Shown here: positions 26,372 through 34,830 of the stretch, in pieces | How the letters are laid out: each line of letters opens with the position of its first letter | Numbering within the stretch: the stretch's first letter is position 1 | Assembly (NCBI GenBank): GCA_946406315.1 | Contig: CAMJKD010000001.1 | Location: 117,667-181,666 of the forward strand | DNA: 64,000 nt | From: an uncultured Candidatus Saccharibacteria bacterium | GTDB lineage: Bacteria; Patescibacteriota; Saccharimonadia; Saccharimonadales; Saccharimonadaceae | Reading direction: 5' to 3' | The notes under the pieces: generated by a model | Told to the model about the DNA's origin: nothing | Database searches by the model: none | Seen by the model: the letters and a program-made list of their open reading frames with translations, nothing else | Made by a program: the position numbers and the translations under genes

Positions 26372-27403
26372 ATGTTAGCAGATATAAATTCAAATATCGG
26401 ATATGAGCTGATTTTGGCGCTCGGGGCTTTTCTATTATCGATGTTTTTGACGCCGATTTATACAAATTTTGCGTATAAGCATAAATTATGGAAGCGTCAG
26501 AAAAGTGTAGATGTGACGGGAAAAGAATTAACTGTTATGAATAAACTACACGAGGATAAAATCAAGCGCCATTTTCCAACGATGGCCGGCATGATTATGC
26601 TAGTGGCGGTGCCGATTGTTCTAATTGCCTGTAACTGCTTGAATCGTGGTCAAACTTGGCTACCAATTGTGGCTTTTGTAGGCGGCGGTTTAATTGGTTT
26701 TATTGACGATGTGATTAATTTGTTTGGTAAAAATGCAGCGGCAGGTTTGCGTGCGCCGGTAAAGTTCTTTATGATTACGGCGTTAGGCATAGCGTTAGGC
26801 TGGTTCTTTGCCGTAAAGTTAGGCTGGACTTCGGTAATGGTGCCTTATTTTGGTTCTGTAAATATTGGCGTAGTAGGGATGATTGTATTATTTGCTTTTG
26901 CGGTAGTGGCGACGGGTAATGCGGTGAATATTTCCGATGGTCTCGATGGTTTGGCGGGCGGTTTGGCGATGCTTGCATACGGTTCTTACGGTGTAATTGC
27001 ATTATTGCAAGAGCAGTGGTTTTTGGCAGGTTTCTGCTTTATTGTGCTTGGTGCTTTACTTTCCTATATTTGGTTCAATGTTTATCCGGCACGTTTTATG
27101 ATGGGCGATACGGGATCGTTTGCGCTAGGTGCGGGGCTTGGCGTAGTGGCGATGATGACAAACTCATTTTTGCTCCTACCGATTATCGGCGTACTATTCG
27201 TCGTAGAGGCTGGCAGTTCATTGTTGCAGATTTGCTCGAAGAAATTTTTTCACAAAAAGATATTCGTGTCGGCGCCATTGCATCATCATTTGCAGGCAAA
27301 GGGCTGGGAAGAGAGCAAGGTTGTGATGCGTTTTTGGATTATTGGTGGCGTAACGGCTATGCTCGGTGTATTTTTGGCGATGGGTGGGGGTATTATTAAG
27401 TGA
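26372..27403 (+). CDS. mraY: Phospho-N-acetylmuramoyl-pentapeptide-transferase
   Basis: MraY transfers phospho-MurNAc-pentapeptide to undecaprenyl phosphate, giving lipid I at the membrane. The 343-aa polytopic protein shows the acidic catalytic motif FIDDVINLFGK, NAVNISDGLDGLAGG, FMMGDTGSFALGA and the HHHLQAKGWEESKVVMRFW loop. It has roughly ten membrane helices, as in the family. Its stop overlaps the GTG start of ftsW (GTGA), so the two are coupled. Confidence 0.95.
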   Translation: MLADINSNIGYELILALGAFLLSMFLTPIYTNFAYKHKLWKRQKSVDVTGKELTVMNKLHEDKIKRHFPTMAGMIMLVAVPIVLIACNCLNRGQTWLPIVAFVGGGLIGFIDDVINLFGKNAAAGLRAPVKFFMITALGIALGWFFAVKLGWTSVMVPYFGSVNIGVVGMIVLFAFAVVATGNAVNISDGLDGLAGGLAMLAYGSYGVIALLQEQWFLAGFCFIVLGALLSYIWFNVYPARFMMGDTGSFALGAGLGVVAMMTNSFLLLPIIGVLFVVEAGSSLLQICSKKFFHKKIFVSAPLHHHLQAKGWEESKVVMRFWIIGGVTAMLGVFLAMGGGIIK

Positions 27404-28581
27404 GAAAACATCGACCAGATTTTGCGATTCTATTATTGACGGTGGGCTTGATGGCGGCTGGGCTTATTATCGTGTATGCGATTGGGCCGCGTGCGGCGCA
27501 GTCGGAGGGGATAGATGGTGACTTCTATTTTTCGGGACAACTGAAAGGTGTTTTTGCTTCGATTTTATTTTTGCTGTTAGGATTCTTTGTTCCATATGAT
27601 AAATTTGGTAAATACGGCAAGGCTTTTACAGTTTTTTCTTTAGTCTTGTGTTTTTTGACGGCAGCTTTGGGTCGTGCGGGTATGGAATCTTTGGTGCTAT
27701 GTGATGAAGGCGCGTGCCGAGCGATCACTTTACCGATACTTGGCAGTTTCCAGCCGGCGGAATTGTTGAAAGTGGCAGTATTGTTTTACGGCGCCTGGTT
27801 AGTGACGGATCGGCGGAAGAAAAATCAGCTGGATAAAAGTGAATTTTGGGTGCCGATGGGAGTAATTATTGGCGCCGTGGCTTTTGTGGTGGCTTTCATG
27901 GAGAAAGATTTAGGTTCGACGGCAGTAATTTATTTGATGCTTGGCATTATGATGTTTATTGGGGAAATGCCGTGGAAGCAGTTAGGTCTGTTCGGTATTG
28001 TGGTTGCGATTTGTGTGGTGTTGCTAATTATGATTGCGCCGCACCGTCTGGAGCGTATAGCGGGCTTTAACGGCGAGGGTGATAATTTTCATATTATGAA
28101 TTCTTTGATTGGCTTTGGCACGGGCGGGGCATTTGGCGTAGGGCTTGGTAATAGCGTACAGACGACTGGTTATTTGCCAGAAGCGCCAAGTGACTCGATT
28201 TTTTCAGTGGTAGGCGAAGCTTGGGGGTTCTTTGGCTCAGTTGTGTTGCTGATTGTATATGTAGTTTTGCTAATGCGAATTATGGACGTGGCGCGCAAAA
28301 CGGCAGATGAAGAGAAGAGCTTCTTCGTATTAGGGGTTTTTGCCTGGATTTTGGCGCATGTTATAATAAACGTAGGTGGAATGTTGGCATTAATGCCGAT
28401 GAAAGGCATTACGCTACCGTTCCTGAGCCATGGCGGCTCGAGTATGCTGTGCGTATCGTTCGCAATTGGCATGACATTACAAATATCTAGTTGGACGAAA
28501 AGAGAAGCAATAGATGAGGATTCTAGTAGTAGGCGGGGGGAGCGGGGGGCACGTTACGCCGGTGGTCGCCGTCGTACGTGA
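27400..28581 (+). CDS. ftsW: SEDS-family glycosyltransferase FtsW
   Basis: FtsW polymerises lipid II into septal glycan with its partner FtsI. The 393-aa polytopic protein has the SEDS features: the catalytic-loop stretch MEKDLGSTAVIY, GLGNSVQTTGYLPEAPSDSIFSVVGEAWGF and the C-terminal LPFLSHGGSSMLCV. It starts with GTG overlapping the mraY stop. The last 68 bp, which code an Arg/Gly-rich tail, overlap the start of murG in another frame; that is a long overlap even for such clusters. Confidence 0.93.
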   Translation: MRKHRPDFAILLLTVGLMAAGLIIVYAIGPRAAQSEGIDGDFYFSGQLKGVFASILFLLLGFFVPYDKFGKYGKAFTVFSLVLCFLTAALGRAGMESLVLCDEGACRAITLPILGSFQPAELLKVAVLFYGAWLVTDRRKKNQLDKSEFWVPMGVIIGAVAFVVAFMEKDLGSTAVIYLMLGIMMFIGEMPWKQLGLFGIVVAICVVLLIMIAPHRLERIAGFNGEGDNFHIMNSLIGFGTGGAFGVGLGNSVQTTGYLPEAPSDSIFSVVGEAWGFFGSVVLLIVYVVLLMRIMDVARKTADEEKSFFVLGVFAWILAHVIINVGGMLALMPMKGITLPFLSHGGSSMLCVSFAIGMTLQISSWTKREAIDEDSSSRRGERGARYAGGRRRT

Positions 28582-29689
28582 GATTTGGAAGATTCGCCCG
28601 CGAGCAAAGGTTGATTTTTGGACTGACAAAAAATATTACAAAAATGCTCGTAAAATTACCGTCGAAAATGGGATGGATGTTGAGATTAAAAAGGTAGCGG
28701 CGGGTAAATTGCGTCGTTATGCGAATTTTGGTTTTATTGACTACTTGAAGCATTTTGATATTATTTTGCATAATATAGCGGATTTCTTTCGTCTGATCGG
28801 TGGTTTCTTTCAGAGCTTTTTCCGTTTGATTGCACATCGTCCAGATGCGATCTTTCTGAAAGGTGGTTACGTATGCTTGCCGGTGGGAATGGCGGCACGG
28901 TTGTTGCGTATTCCATACGTAATTCATGATAGTGATGCGACGCCAGGTTTAGCAAATCGCTTGCTTTCGAAAAAGGCAGCAAAAATTGCGACCGGTATGC
29001 CGTTAAGTTACTATTCCTATCCGGAAGATAGAGCGGAATGGACGGGGATTCCAATTAGCGAGGAGTTTAAGCCGGTCTCTGAGCATAAACAGAAGATGCT
29101 GAAGAAAGAATTGGGTTTCGATGCGGAAAAAAGATTAGTGTTGGCGACTGGTGGCAGTTTGGGTGCTGAGGATATTAATTTGACGATGCGCGAAATATTA
29201 CCGGAACTGCTGCAGAAAACTTCCGTAATGTTAGTAGCGGGACGTGAGCGCTATCCGGAAATGATGGACCTGAAAGAATATGAAAAGTGGGAAGATGGTA
29301 GTTTGCAGTCGAATTTTCGCATGGTTGAGTTCTCGAGTGAAATGTGGAAATTATTTGGAGCGGCAGATGTTGTGATTTCGCGCGCGGGCGCTTCGACTAT
29401 GACGGAATTATCCGCAATGGCAAAGCCGGTGGTTATGGTGCCGAATGAGGAATTGCCGGGGCGCCATCAGGTTAAGAATGCAAAAGCCTATGAGAAAGCA
29501 AATGCGGCGGTTGTGGTATCGGATTCGAAAATGATGAAGAAGCCGTCTCTATTATTGGATGCGGTTTTGACTTTGTTGCGTAGTCCGCGCGAAAGAGATA
29601 AATTATCAGCGAACTTGCACGGTTTCACTAAGGAAAATGCTGCTGAAAGTCTAGCAAACATGGTGATAAGCGTGGCAAAAGAGAAGTAA
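28514..29689 (+). CDS. murG: UDP-GlcNAc:lipid I N-acetylglucosaminyltransferase
   Basis: MurG converts lipid I to lipid II on the inner membrane face. The 391-aa GT-B protein starts with the signature VVGGGSGGHVTPV, has FLKGGYVCLPVGMAARLLRIP and the donor-site region VISRAGASTMTELSAMAKPVVMVPNEELPGRHQ. Slightly longer than usual (about 355-365 aa), with an insert near residues 45-90. The GGGGGG run at its start is coding in both overlapping frames. It ends the wall cluster; no murA-F, ddl or ftsZ is present in this window. Confidence 0.94.
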   Translation: MRILVVGGGSGGHVTPVVAVVREIWKIRPRAKVDFWTDKKYYKNARKITVENGMDVEIKKVAAGKLRRYANFGFIDYLKHFDIILHNIADFFRLIGGFFQSFFRLIAHRPDAIFLKGGYVCLPVGMAARLLRIPYVIHDSDATPGLANRLLSKKAAKIATGMPLSYYSYPEDRAEWTGIPISEEFKPVSEHKQKMLKKELGFDAEKRLVLATGGSLGAEDINLTMREILPELLQKTSVMLVAGRERYPEMMDLKEYEKWEDGSLQSNFRMVEFSSEMWKLFGAADVVISRAGASTMTELSAMAKPVVMVPNEELPGRHQVKNAKAYEKANAAVVVSDSKMMKKPSLLLDAVLTLLRSPRERDKLSANLHGFTKENAAESLANMVISVAKEK

Positions 29690-29740
29690 TAATCGCTTGG
29701 GCTTGTCAAACGCTTAAATAATTGTTAAAATAGTAGTACT

Positions 29741-29816
29741 GGTCACGTCGTCTAGTGGTTAGGACTCCAGGTTTTCATCCTGGCAATCGTGGGTTCGATT
29801 CCCACCGTGATCACCA
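29741..29816 (+). tRNA. tRNA-Glu (anticodon UUC)
   Basis: Acceptor GGTCACG/CGTGATC, anticodon stem CCAGG/CCTGG with loop TTTTCAT (UUC), T-loop TTCGATT and encoded CCA. Promoter TTGTCA-17-TAAAAT. Confidence 0.96.
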
Positions 29817-29826
29817 AATTTGTTGT

Positions 29827-29913
29827 TAGAATCGCCTATTTGGGCGATTTTTGTCCTCACTCGTCCGCTAAGACGCGTTTTGAACAAAGAAATCACCCAT
29901 CTAGACGATTCTA
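29827..29913. repeat. tRNA-trailing palindromic element, copy 3
   Basis: Outer arms TAGAATCGCC and GACGATTCTA. The inner ATCGCC-TATTT-GGGCGAT hairpin with TTTTT ends the tRNA transcript. On the other strand a similar hairpin sits in the second arm, so the element can terminate both ways. Confidence 0.65.
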
Positions 29914-29945
29914 TCTAATTAATTGATGAAAATATGTATTTACTA

Positions 29946-29974
29946 TTGACATTTTTATAAACGTGTGCTAGAAT
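29946..29974 (+). promoter_or_regulatory. Consensus promoter of the large structured RNA
   Basis: TTGACA, 17-bp spacer, TAGAAT, with TGC just before the -10. It is the closest match to full sigma-70 consensus in the window. Predicted start near 29981. Confidence 0.8.
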
Positions 29975-30021
29975 TAAAAATGTCGTAAAAAGATGAACTT
30001 TTTGAGAAGGGAGGAAAGGAA

Positions 30022-30084
30022 ATGCGTCAAATTCCGCAAGGTCGGAAGCGTCTAATTTTTAAGACGCACCCGCATCCGCTTTAA
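30022..30084 (+). CDS. Micro-ORF 3, 20 aa, at the 5' end of the structured RNA
   Basis: A strong GGGAGGAAAGG ribosome binding site precedes ATG of MRQIPQGRKRLIFKTHPHPL. The peptide is very basic with a His/Pro tail. It sits about 40 nt into the ~570-nt RNA. It does not align with micro-ORFs 1 and 2. It may be a leader peptide or a translated part of a dual-function RNA. Confidence 0.45.
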   Translation: MRQIPQGRKRLIFKTHPHPL

Positions 30085-30514
30085 GTGCTCTTTCTCGTGG
30101 CCATAGCGAGAATAGGGGCTTTTACAGTATGGCGGGAAGCGACGGGCTTCTCGAGTTAGGTTGTACTATAAATGGTTTTAGTGCAGGCAGCTACGATAAC
30201 GTTATATTAGCGTTATTAGTTAGCTGGGCTCGGGTCGCTACCGAGCTTTGACCTACGGCCGCGTAGGAGTATGCATGAAGTGTGGTCTTGCAATGCGGGA
30301 GACTCTCTAGGTTTGTCGAACCCCTACCCATTCGTGGGGTACTACTGGTGGAACGACGACCGCTATAGAGATCGAGCAGAGCAATGGCCAAGCCGAGCTC
30401 GACGCATAGAATTCTAAGTAGGTTTAGGGGGAGCCCCGCTTAATTATTTTGGGGCTGTGATGCTCTGCATACAATACCTACAAGAATTCGAAACCATTTA
30501 ATAACTTAACTCCC

Positions 30515-30550
30515 AATAACGGGCGCTCTGGTAAAGGCGCCCGTTTTTCT
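30515..30550 (+). terminator. Rho-independent terminator of the structured RNA
   Basis: Eight-bp GC-rich stem (30519-30526 with 30537-30544) followed by TTTTTCTTG. Confidence 0.85.
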
Positions 30551-30598
30551 TGTCTAAAGAGTTTATGTTCAAAGCGGTCTGATGATATAATTAGACGT

Positions 30599-32038
30599 AT
30601 GAGTACTAATAAGTTATTTAAACGCACTAAAATCTTGGCAACGGTTGGCCCATCCGTATTTGCAGAAGAGAAGTTGAAAGAAATGGTTTATGCGGGCGTG
30701 AATGGTTTTCGCTTAAATTTTAGTCACGGTACTTACGAAGAGCGTGACCAACAGATTGCGACCATTAGGCGTTATGCTGCCGAACGGGGTAAGTCTGTTG
30801 CAATTGTGCAGGATTTGCAGGGGCCGAAAATTCGCTTGGGTGACATTATGGGAAATCATCTCGACATAAAGACGGGCGATGAATTGATTCTTGATTACGC
30901 CTGTAAGGAGCATGATGGCGGTCATGTATTGCCAGTACAATATAACTTAGCTGAGAAGGTTAAAGTTGGCGAGCCGGTTTTGCTGTTTGATGGCAAAGTT
31001 GAAGGAACGACGATTGAGATTGTTTCGCCGACGGCAATTAAAATTAAGGCCGAGAATGATGGCTACGTAATGAGCCGCAAGGGTATTAATTTGCCGGATA
31101 CTGACATGGGCGGTGATATTATTACAGAGAAGGACTTAGCCGATATTGAATTTGGTGCAAGTCGTGATTTTGATTTTGTGGCAATGAGCTTTATTCAGAG
31201 CGCTGATGATATTGATAAGTTGCGTCAGATTATGGTTTCGCACGGATCGACGGCGCAAATTATTGCTAAAATCGAAACGAAGAAAGCGGTCGAAAGCGAT
31301 GAAACGATGGAGGCGATCGTAAAGGCGAGTGATGGTATTATGGTAGCGCGTGGCGATCTCGCTTATGAGGCTGGTGCAGAAATAGTGCCAATCGTACAGC
31401 GCAAGTTGATTGCGCTTTGCCGCCAGTATGCCAAGCTTTGTATTGTGGCAACACAGATGATGGGCTCGATGGTAGATAATCCGCGCCCAACTCGTGCAGA
31501 GGTTTCCGATGTTGCAACGGCGGTACTTTTAGGTACGGATGCTGTAATGCTTTCGGATGAAACGGCGAATGGTAAATATCCAATCGAAGCGATTAAAGAG
31601 ATGAAGAAAGTAATTCTCTATACGCAGGATAATTCTAAAATTTTACCGATCGAGAAAGATACAATCGGTAATTATCAGAATTATGATGCAATTTCGCGTG
31701 CAGTGGTGCGTTTGGCGGAGCAGATTGATGCAGATTTGATTGTAACTGCAACCAAGAGCGGCGCAACGGCGGAAGCAATTGCGGCACAGCGTCCGAATAT
31801 TCCGATGATATCAATTACGAGTAATCCGCGCGTAGCAGGTCAGTTGGCTTTGACTTATGCGAACTCTGCCTATGTGCGTGAGTACAATGAGGATTATGCG
31901 ATAGATGCGACACAAGAGCTAAAAAATAATGGCTACCTAAAGGTGCCAGAAGGCAAAGATAGCCTGACTGTGGTAGTGGTATCGGGTTTGCGCGATGAAG
32001 AAGGTGGCACAAATCAAATAACGATTCGCAAGATTTAG
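30599..32038 (+). CDS. pyk: Pyruvate kinase
   Basis: Pyruvate kinase makes ATP and pyruvate from phosphoenolpyruvate. The 479-aa protein has TKILATVGPS at the start, FRLNFSHG, DLQGPKIRLG, the B domain, the catalytic IIAKIETKKAV, GIMVARGDLA and the MLSDETANGKYP loop, followed by the C-terminal regulatory domain. Full length. TATAAT lies 7 nt before the ATG and no ribosome binding site is present, so it is leaderless. pgk follows 25 bp later with its own strong ribosome binding site, making a pyk-pgk unit. Confidence 0.96.
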   Translation: MSTNKLFKRTKILATVGPSVFAEEKLKEMVYAGVNGFRLNFSHGTYEERDQQIATIRRYAAERGKSVAIVQDLQGPKIRLGDIMGNHLDIKTGDELILDYACKEHDGGHVLPVQYNLAEKVKVGEPVLLFDGKVEGTTIEIVSPTAIKIKAENDGYVMSRKGINLPDTDMGGDIITEKDLADIEFGASRDFDFVAMSFIQSADDIDKLRQIMVSHGSTAQIIAKIETKKAVESDETMEAIVKASDGIMVARGDLAYEAGAEIVPIVQRKLIALCRQYAKLCIVATQMMGSMVDNPRPTRAEVSDVATAVLLGTDAVMLSDETANGKYPIEAIKEMKKVILYTQDNSKILPIEKDTIGNYQNYDAISRAVVRLAEQIDADLIVTATKSGATAEAIAAQRPNIPMISITSNPRVAGQLALTYANSAYVREYNEDYAIDATQELKNNGYLKVPEGKDSLTVVVVSGLRDEEGGTNQITIRKI

Positions 32039-32063
32039 AAGGAAGGCAAAAAGAGGAGGTAAA

Positions 32064-33131
32064 ATGGATTTTCGCAAGAAAACAGTACGTGACATCGACG
32101 TAGCAGGGAAGGTCGTCTTAGTGCGCGTAGATTATAACGTACCAATAAAGGATGGCAAGATTACTGAAGATATGCGGATTCGTGCAAGTTTGCCAACTCT
32201 TGAATATTTACTGGAGCAAAAAGTCGCGAAAGTTATTTTGATTTCGCATTTGGGGCGTCCGGAAGGGAAGAGGGCGGAAGAATACTCTTTGATGCCAGTC
32301 GCGGAATGCCTAGCTGGACTTTTGCCTGATAAGACAGTGCGCTTTATTAATGAAACTTTTGGCGATGGAGTGAGGGCGGCAGTTAAAGATTTGCCGGAAG
32401 GTGGCATTTTGATGCTTGAAAATTTGCGTTTTTCGCCAGATGAAGAAGCGAATTCGGAAAAGTTTGCTGATGAAATTATTGCGGCAACTGGCGCAGAAAT
32501 CTTTGTACAGGATGGTTTTGCGGTTATACATCGTGCACACGCTTCTACTGAGGCGATTGCGAAGAAATTACCGGCAGTAGCTGGTTTCTTGGTCGAGAAA
32601 GAGGTTTCTAGCCTGGAGGGTGCAATGACGAATCCAGAGCATCCACTTTTAGTTATTATTGGCGGCGCAAAAGTTGAAGATAAGCAGCCTTTAATTGATA
32701 AGTTCTTGCCGATTGCAGATATGATTGCGGTTGGTGGTAAGATAGCGGCGGATGGTTATCGGGCGACTGATTCGAAAGTGTATGTAGCAGATAGCTTTGT
32801 GACTGATGAAAAAGGTGCAAAATTGGATATTTCTATAAATTGTGTGACTGAAATTTTAGCAATGATTCTCAAGGCTAAGACTGTGATTTGGAATGGAACT
32901 TTGGGTATGGTTGAAGATGAACGCTACGCGAAGGCTTCACTGGCGGTTGCGCGTGCGCTCGGCTCGCGCGATGTTTTCTCGATTATCGGCGGTGGGGATA
33001 CGACTGGTTTCGTAGAATCAATAAAAGATGAGAATTTACATTTTGGTTTGGTTTCGACTGGCGGGGGTGCAAGTTTGGAGCTACTTTCGGGCAAAAAGCT
33101 GCCTGGTTTCGAGGTATTACAGGACCGCTAG
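32064..33131 (+). CDS. pgk: Phosphoglycerate kinase
   Basis: PGK transfers phosphate from 1,3-bisphosphoglycerate to ADP. The 355-aa protein is shorter than the usual ~390-415 but has LVRVDYNVPIKDGKI, the substrate His/Arg loop SHLGRP, GGAKVEDK and the nucleotide-site IIGGGDTTGFVES, so the active-site clefts look complete. GAGGAGG precedes the ATG. It lies between pyk and an FtsQ-like gene that begins 13 bp later. Confidence 0.94.
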   Translation: MDFRKKTVRDIDVAGKVVLVRVDYNVPIKDGKITEDMRIRASLPTLEYLLEQKVAKVILISHLGRPEGKRAEEYSLMPVAECLAGLLPDKTVRFINETFGDGVRAAVKDLPEGGILMLENLRFSPDEEANSEKFADEIIAATGAEIFVQDGFAVIHRAHASTEAIAKKLPAVAGFLVEKEVSSLEGAMTNPEHPLLVIIGGAKVEDKQPLIDKFLPIADMIAVGGKIAADGYRATDSKVYVADSFVTDEKGAKLDISINCVTEILAMILKAKTVIWNGTLGMVEDERYAKASLAVARALGSRDVFSIIGGGDTTGFVESIKDENLHFGLVSTGGGASLELLSGKKLPGFEVLQDR

Positions 33132-33144
33132 AGAGAGTGTGTAA

Positions 33145-33762
33145 ATGAAACTTTTAGGCGGCAAGAAGAAAAAGGTCGAAGAGAAAGCTGAATCAATCCC
33201 AGTGCGTCGTCAGGAGCGTCAAAATGAGAACTATCGTATTGGGCGGACGATTGCGGGCGATGCTTTTTCAGACGAGCGTAAAGCGAAGCTTGAACGCCTA
33301 AAACAGCGTAAGAAGACGAAGCGCAAGAATGTAAGCGTCGTAATTGGCGTAGTGATATTGATCGCTTTAATTGGCATTGTAGTTGGTCATTATGTTTCCG
33401 AATTGCTGGCCGAAAGTAGGAAAAAAGAAACGGTTATACAAGAGCCAGAGCCGACGGTGGCGATTTCGGATGATAATCCCGGAACTGAGATTAGCGCACG
33501 CGTGAAAGAATTCGTAGTACGTTTAGAGAAAGATGCTAAGATTGAAGGTTTCGAGCTTGATCGTGTCGTGTTGCCGCTCAATAAGGCGCGCGAGATTCAT
33601 GTTTACGTCAAGGAACGTGGCGAATACTTCAAGATGACGATTGATCGTGGTAGCGCCGAGCAGGCAGAAGACATGGGGCGAATGATTCGTTATTTGGATA
33701 AGAAGAAGGTAAAAGCGGAATACGTTGATTTACGCGTAGAGGGGAAAGCGTATTATAAATAA
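33145..33762 (+). CDS. Bitopic membrane protein, possible FtsQ/DivIB
   Basis: The 205-aa protein has a Lys/Arg-rich cytoplasmic part (about 1-67), one membrane helix (about 68-90) and a ~110-aa outer domain. The domain ends with MIRYLDKKKVKAEYVDLRVE and KAYYK, like the last strands of FtsQ/DivIB ('...iDlRfpgrvyyk'). The size and topology fit a divergent FtsQ. It is placed after pgk and not in the wall cluster, so the assignment is tentative. Confidence 0.5.
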   Translation: MKLLGGKKKKVEEKAESIPVRRQERQNENYRIGRTIAGDAFSDERKAKLERLKQRKKTKRKNVSVVIGVVILIALIGIVVGHYVSELLAESRKKETVIQEPEPTVAISDDNPGTEISARVKEFVVRLEKDAKIEGFELDRVVLPLNKAREIHVYVKERGEYFKMTIDRGSAEQAEDMGRMIRYLDKKKVKAEYVDLRVEGKAYYK

Positions 33763-34034
33763 GAGGAATGATCGAGGCTGCCTTTTGGTTTTTCGGCTTT
33801 TACTCCCCCGAGTTCCCTTATGTTCGGTTTTTGTTCGGTAAGAAAATCGAGCGAAATAGATACGAAGGTGGCGAGTTGGTCAAAACGCGTTGCAAAAATA
33901 AAAATAGGGGTAGGGGAGCAAGAGAAAAAATGAAATCGTGAAATTGTCAAATAATGAGAGATTTCACGCGTGAAAAATTGGCGCTTTGAGTGATGATTAT
34001 GTTATAATATGCGATTTTACAGAGGTAGTGACAT

Positions 34035-34154
34035 ATGGATGCTAGAATCATTGTCAAATTTGAATGCATGGAGCCGCTCCCCCGGCTGATTTTTTCGGGG
34101 GAGCCCCCCTATTTTTGTAAGTTTTTGATTTCGGTGTACGGATCTGTAATATAG
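34035..34154 (+). CDS. Doubtful 39-aa ORF
   Basis: GAGG and a TATAAT lie upstream of MDARIIVKFECMEPLPRL, but the frame runs through a strong GC-rich hairpin with a T-run. It may be a leader peptide; it may equally be chance. Confidence 0.2.
   Translation: MDARIIVKFECMEPLPRLIFSGEPPYFCKFLISVYGSVI
34076..34116 (+). terminator. Terminator or attenuator hairpin
   Basis: GCTCCCCCG/CGGGGGAGC, a perfect 9-bp stem, then CCCCCTATTTTTG. It stops transcripts from the TATAAT near 34003, producing at most a ~105-nt RNA. Confidence 0.55.
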
Positions 34155-34830
34155 ATGTTTGAATAGAAGTATATCTATTAACAGGGTTTTTGTAGGTTAC
34201 GTGTCTGCGTTTTTTTTGAATTGTTATGTGTCTGGCATTTATATATGTGTAAGTCGTAAAATATACATTGTGCGACATTAAGAATATGGCAAAAAGTTGA
34301 TTATACATACGTCTTGTTTATGCTAAGTTTTTAGACCATGAGCCGGCTTTTGCTCTATTTGCCTCTTATTTTGCGCTCTAAGGTCGTTCTAACCTTGCGG
34401 ACGCTATTTTATACTGCTTATGTATTATCGCGTATCGTGGCGTCTCGCGTGGCTTCGTAAGTATTTGCGATGCATGAATAGTTAATTAACAGAGGTGGCT
34501 ATTGTCGTTAACAGGGGTAGAATAGGGGGGCTTACTCTATTAAAACGGGGGTAGGGGGGTAAAATCGAAAAATCCACTTCCCTGGCGGCTAGTTTTGCGT
34601 GAAATAAATAATTGTGAAATAATTTCACGGTGCCCTTTAGCGAAAATCATTCGTCGATTGGCCATTCGTCGATTGGCTAAGCAAGAAATTGGTGTCAAAA
34701 TAATACTCACCAAAATAACTATAGTTGAAATATTAATATTATCAGAAAAATCACCCCCCAGGAGATAAATCACCCCCCCAGGAGGCAATTTTGCGCTTCC
34801 CTTGCCCTTTCTATCTCTGTTGCGCCTCTG

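Larger units (their letters stand above)
29981..30550 (+). ncRNA. Large structured RNA, ~570 nt, family not recognised
   Basis: This is a full transcription unit: consensus promoter, no gene beyond a 20-codon frame, and a strong terminator (ACGGGCGC/GCGCCCGT then TTTTT). Stems visible in order: 30092-30112; CAGCT/AGCTG (30188-30226) enclosing ATAACG/CGTTAT; GCTCGG/CCGAGC (30228-30246); CCTACG/CGTAGG (30252-30267); ACCCC/GGGGT (30320-30340); and a long-range GAATTC-GTAGGT/ACCTAC-GAATTC pairing (about 30410-30486) around AGCCCC/GGGGCT. I looked for RNase P, tmRNA, SRP and 6S landmarks and did not find them. Confidence 0.7.
33763..34830. other. 1.07-kb repeat-rich non-coding region
   Basis: No supportable gene except a doubtful 39-codon frame. 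It contains: GTGAAAT...ATTTCAC (about 33938-33968) and GTGAAAT/ATTTCAC near 34616-34628; repeated TTAACAG[AG]GG words (34178, 34487, 34509, and inverted near 34820); G-rich GGGGTAGGGG words (33904, 34546); a tandem ATTCGTCGATTGGC pair (about 34648-34678); and a repeated ATCACCCCCCAGGAG pair (about 34750-34785). A TATAAT promoter lies near 34003. Confidence 0.6.

Noticed and set aside
29981..30550. RNase P RNA or tmRNA
   Set aside because: No GAGGAAAGTCC/ACAGAA core of RNase P and no tRNA-like ends or ALAA tag of tmRNA were found; left as an unassigned RNA.
33763..34830. Replication origin in the large gap
   Set aside because: No TTATCCACA-type boxes were seen and no replication genes flank it.
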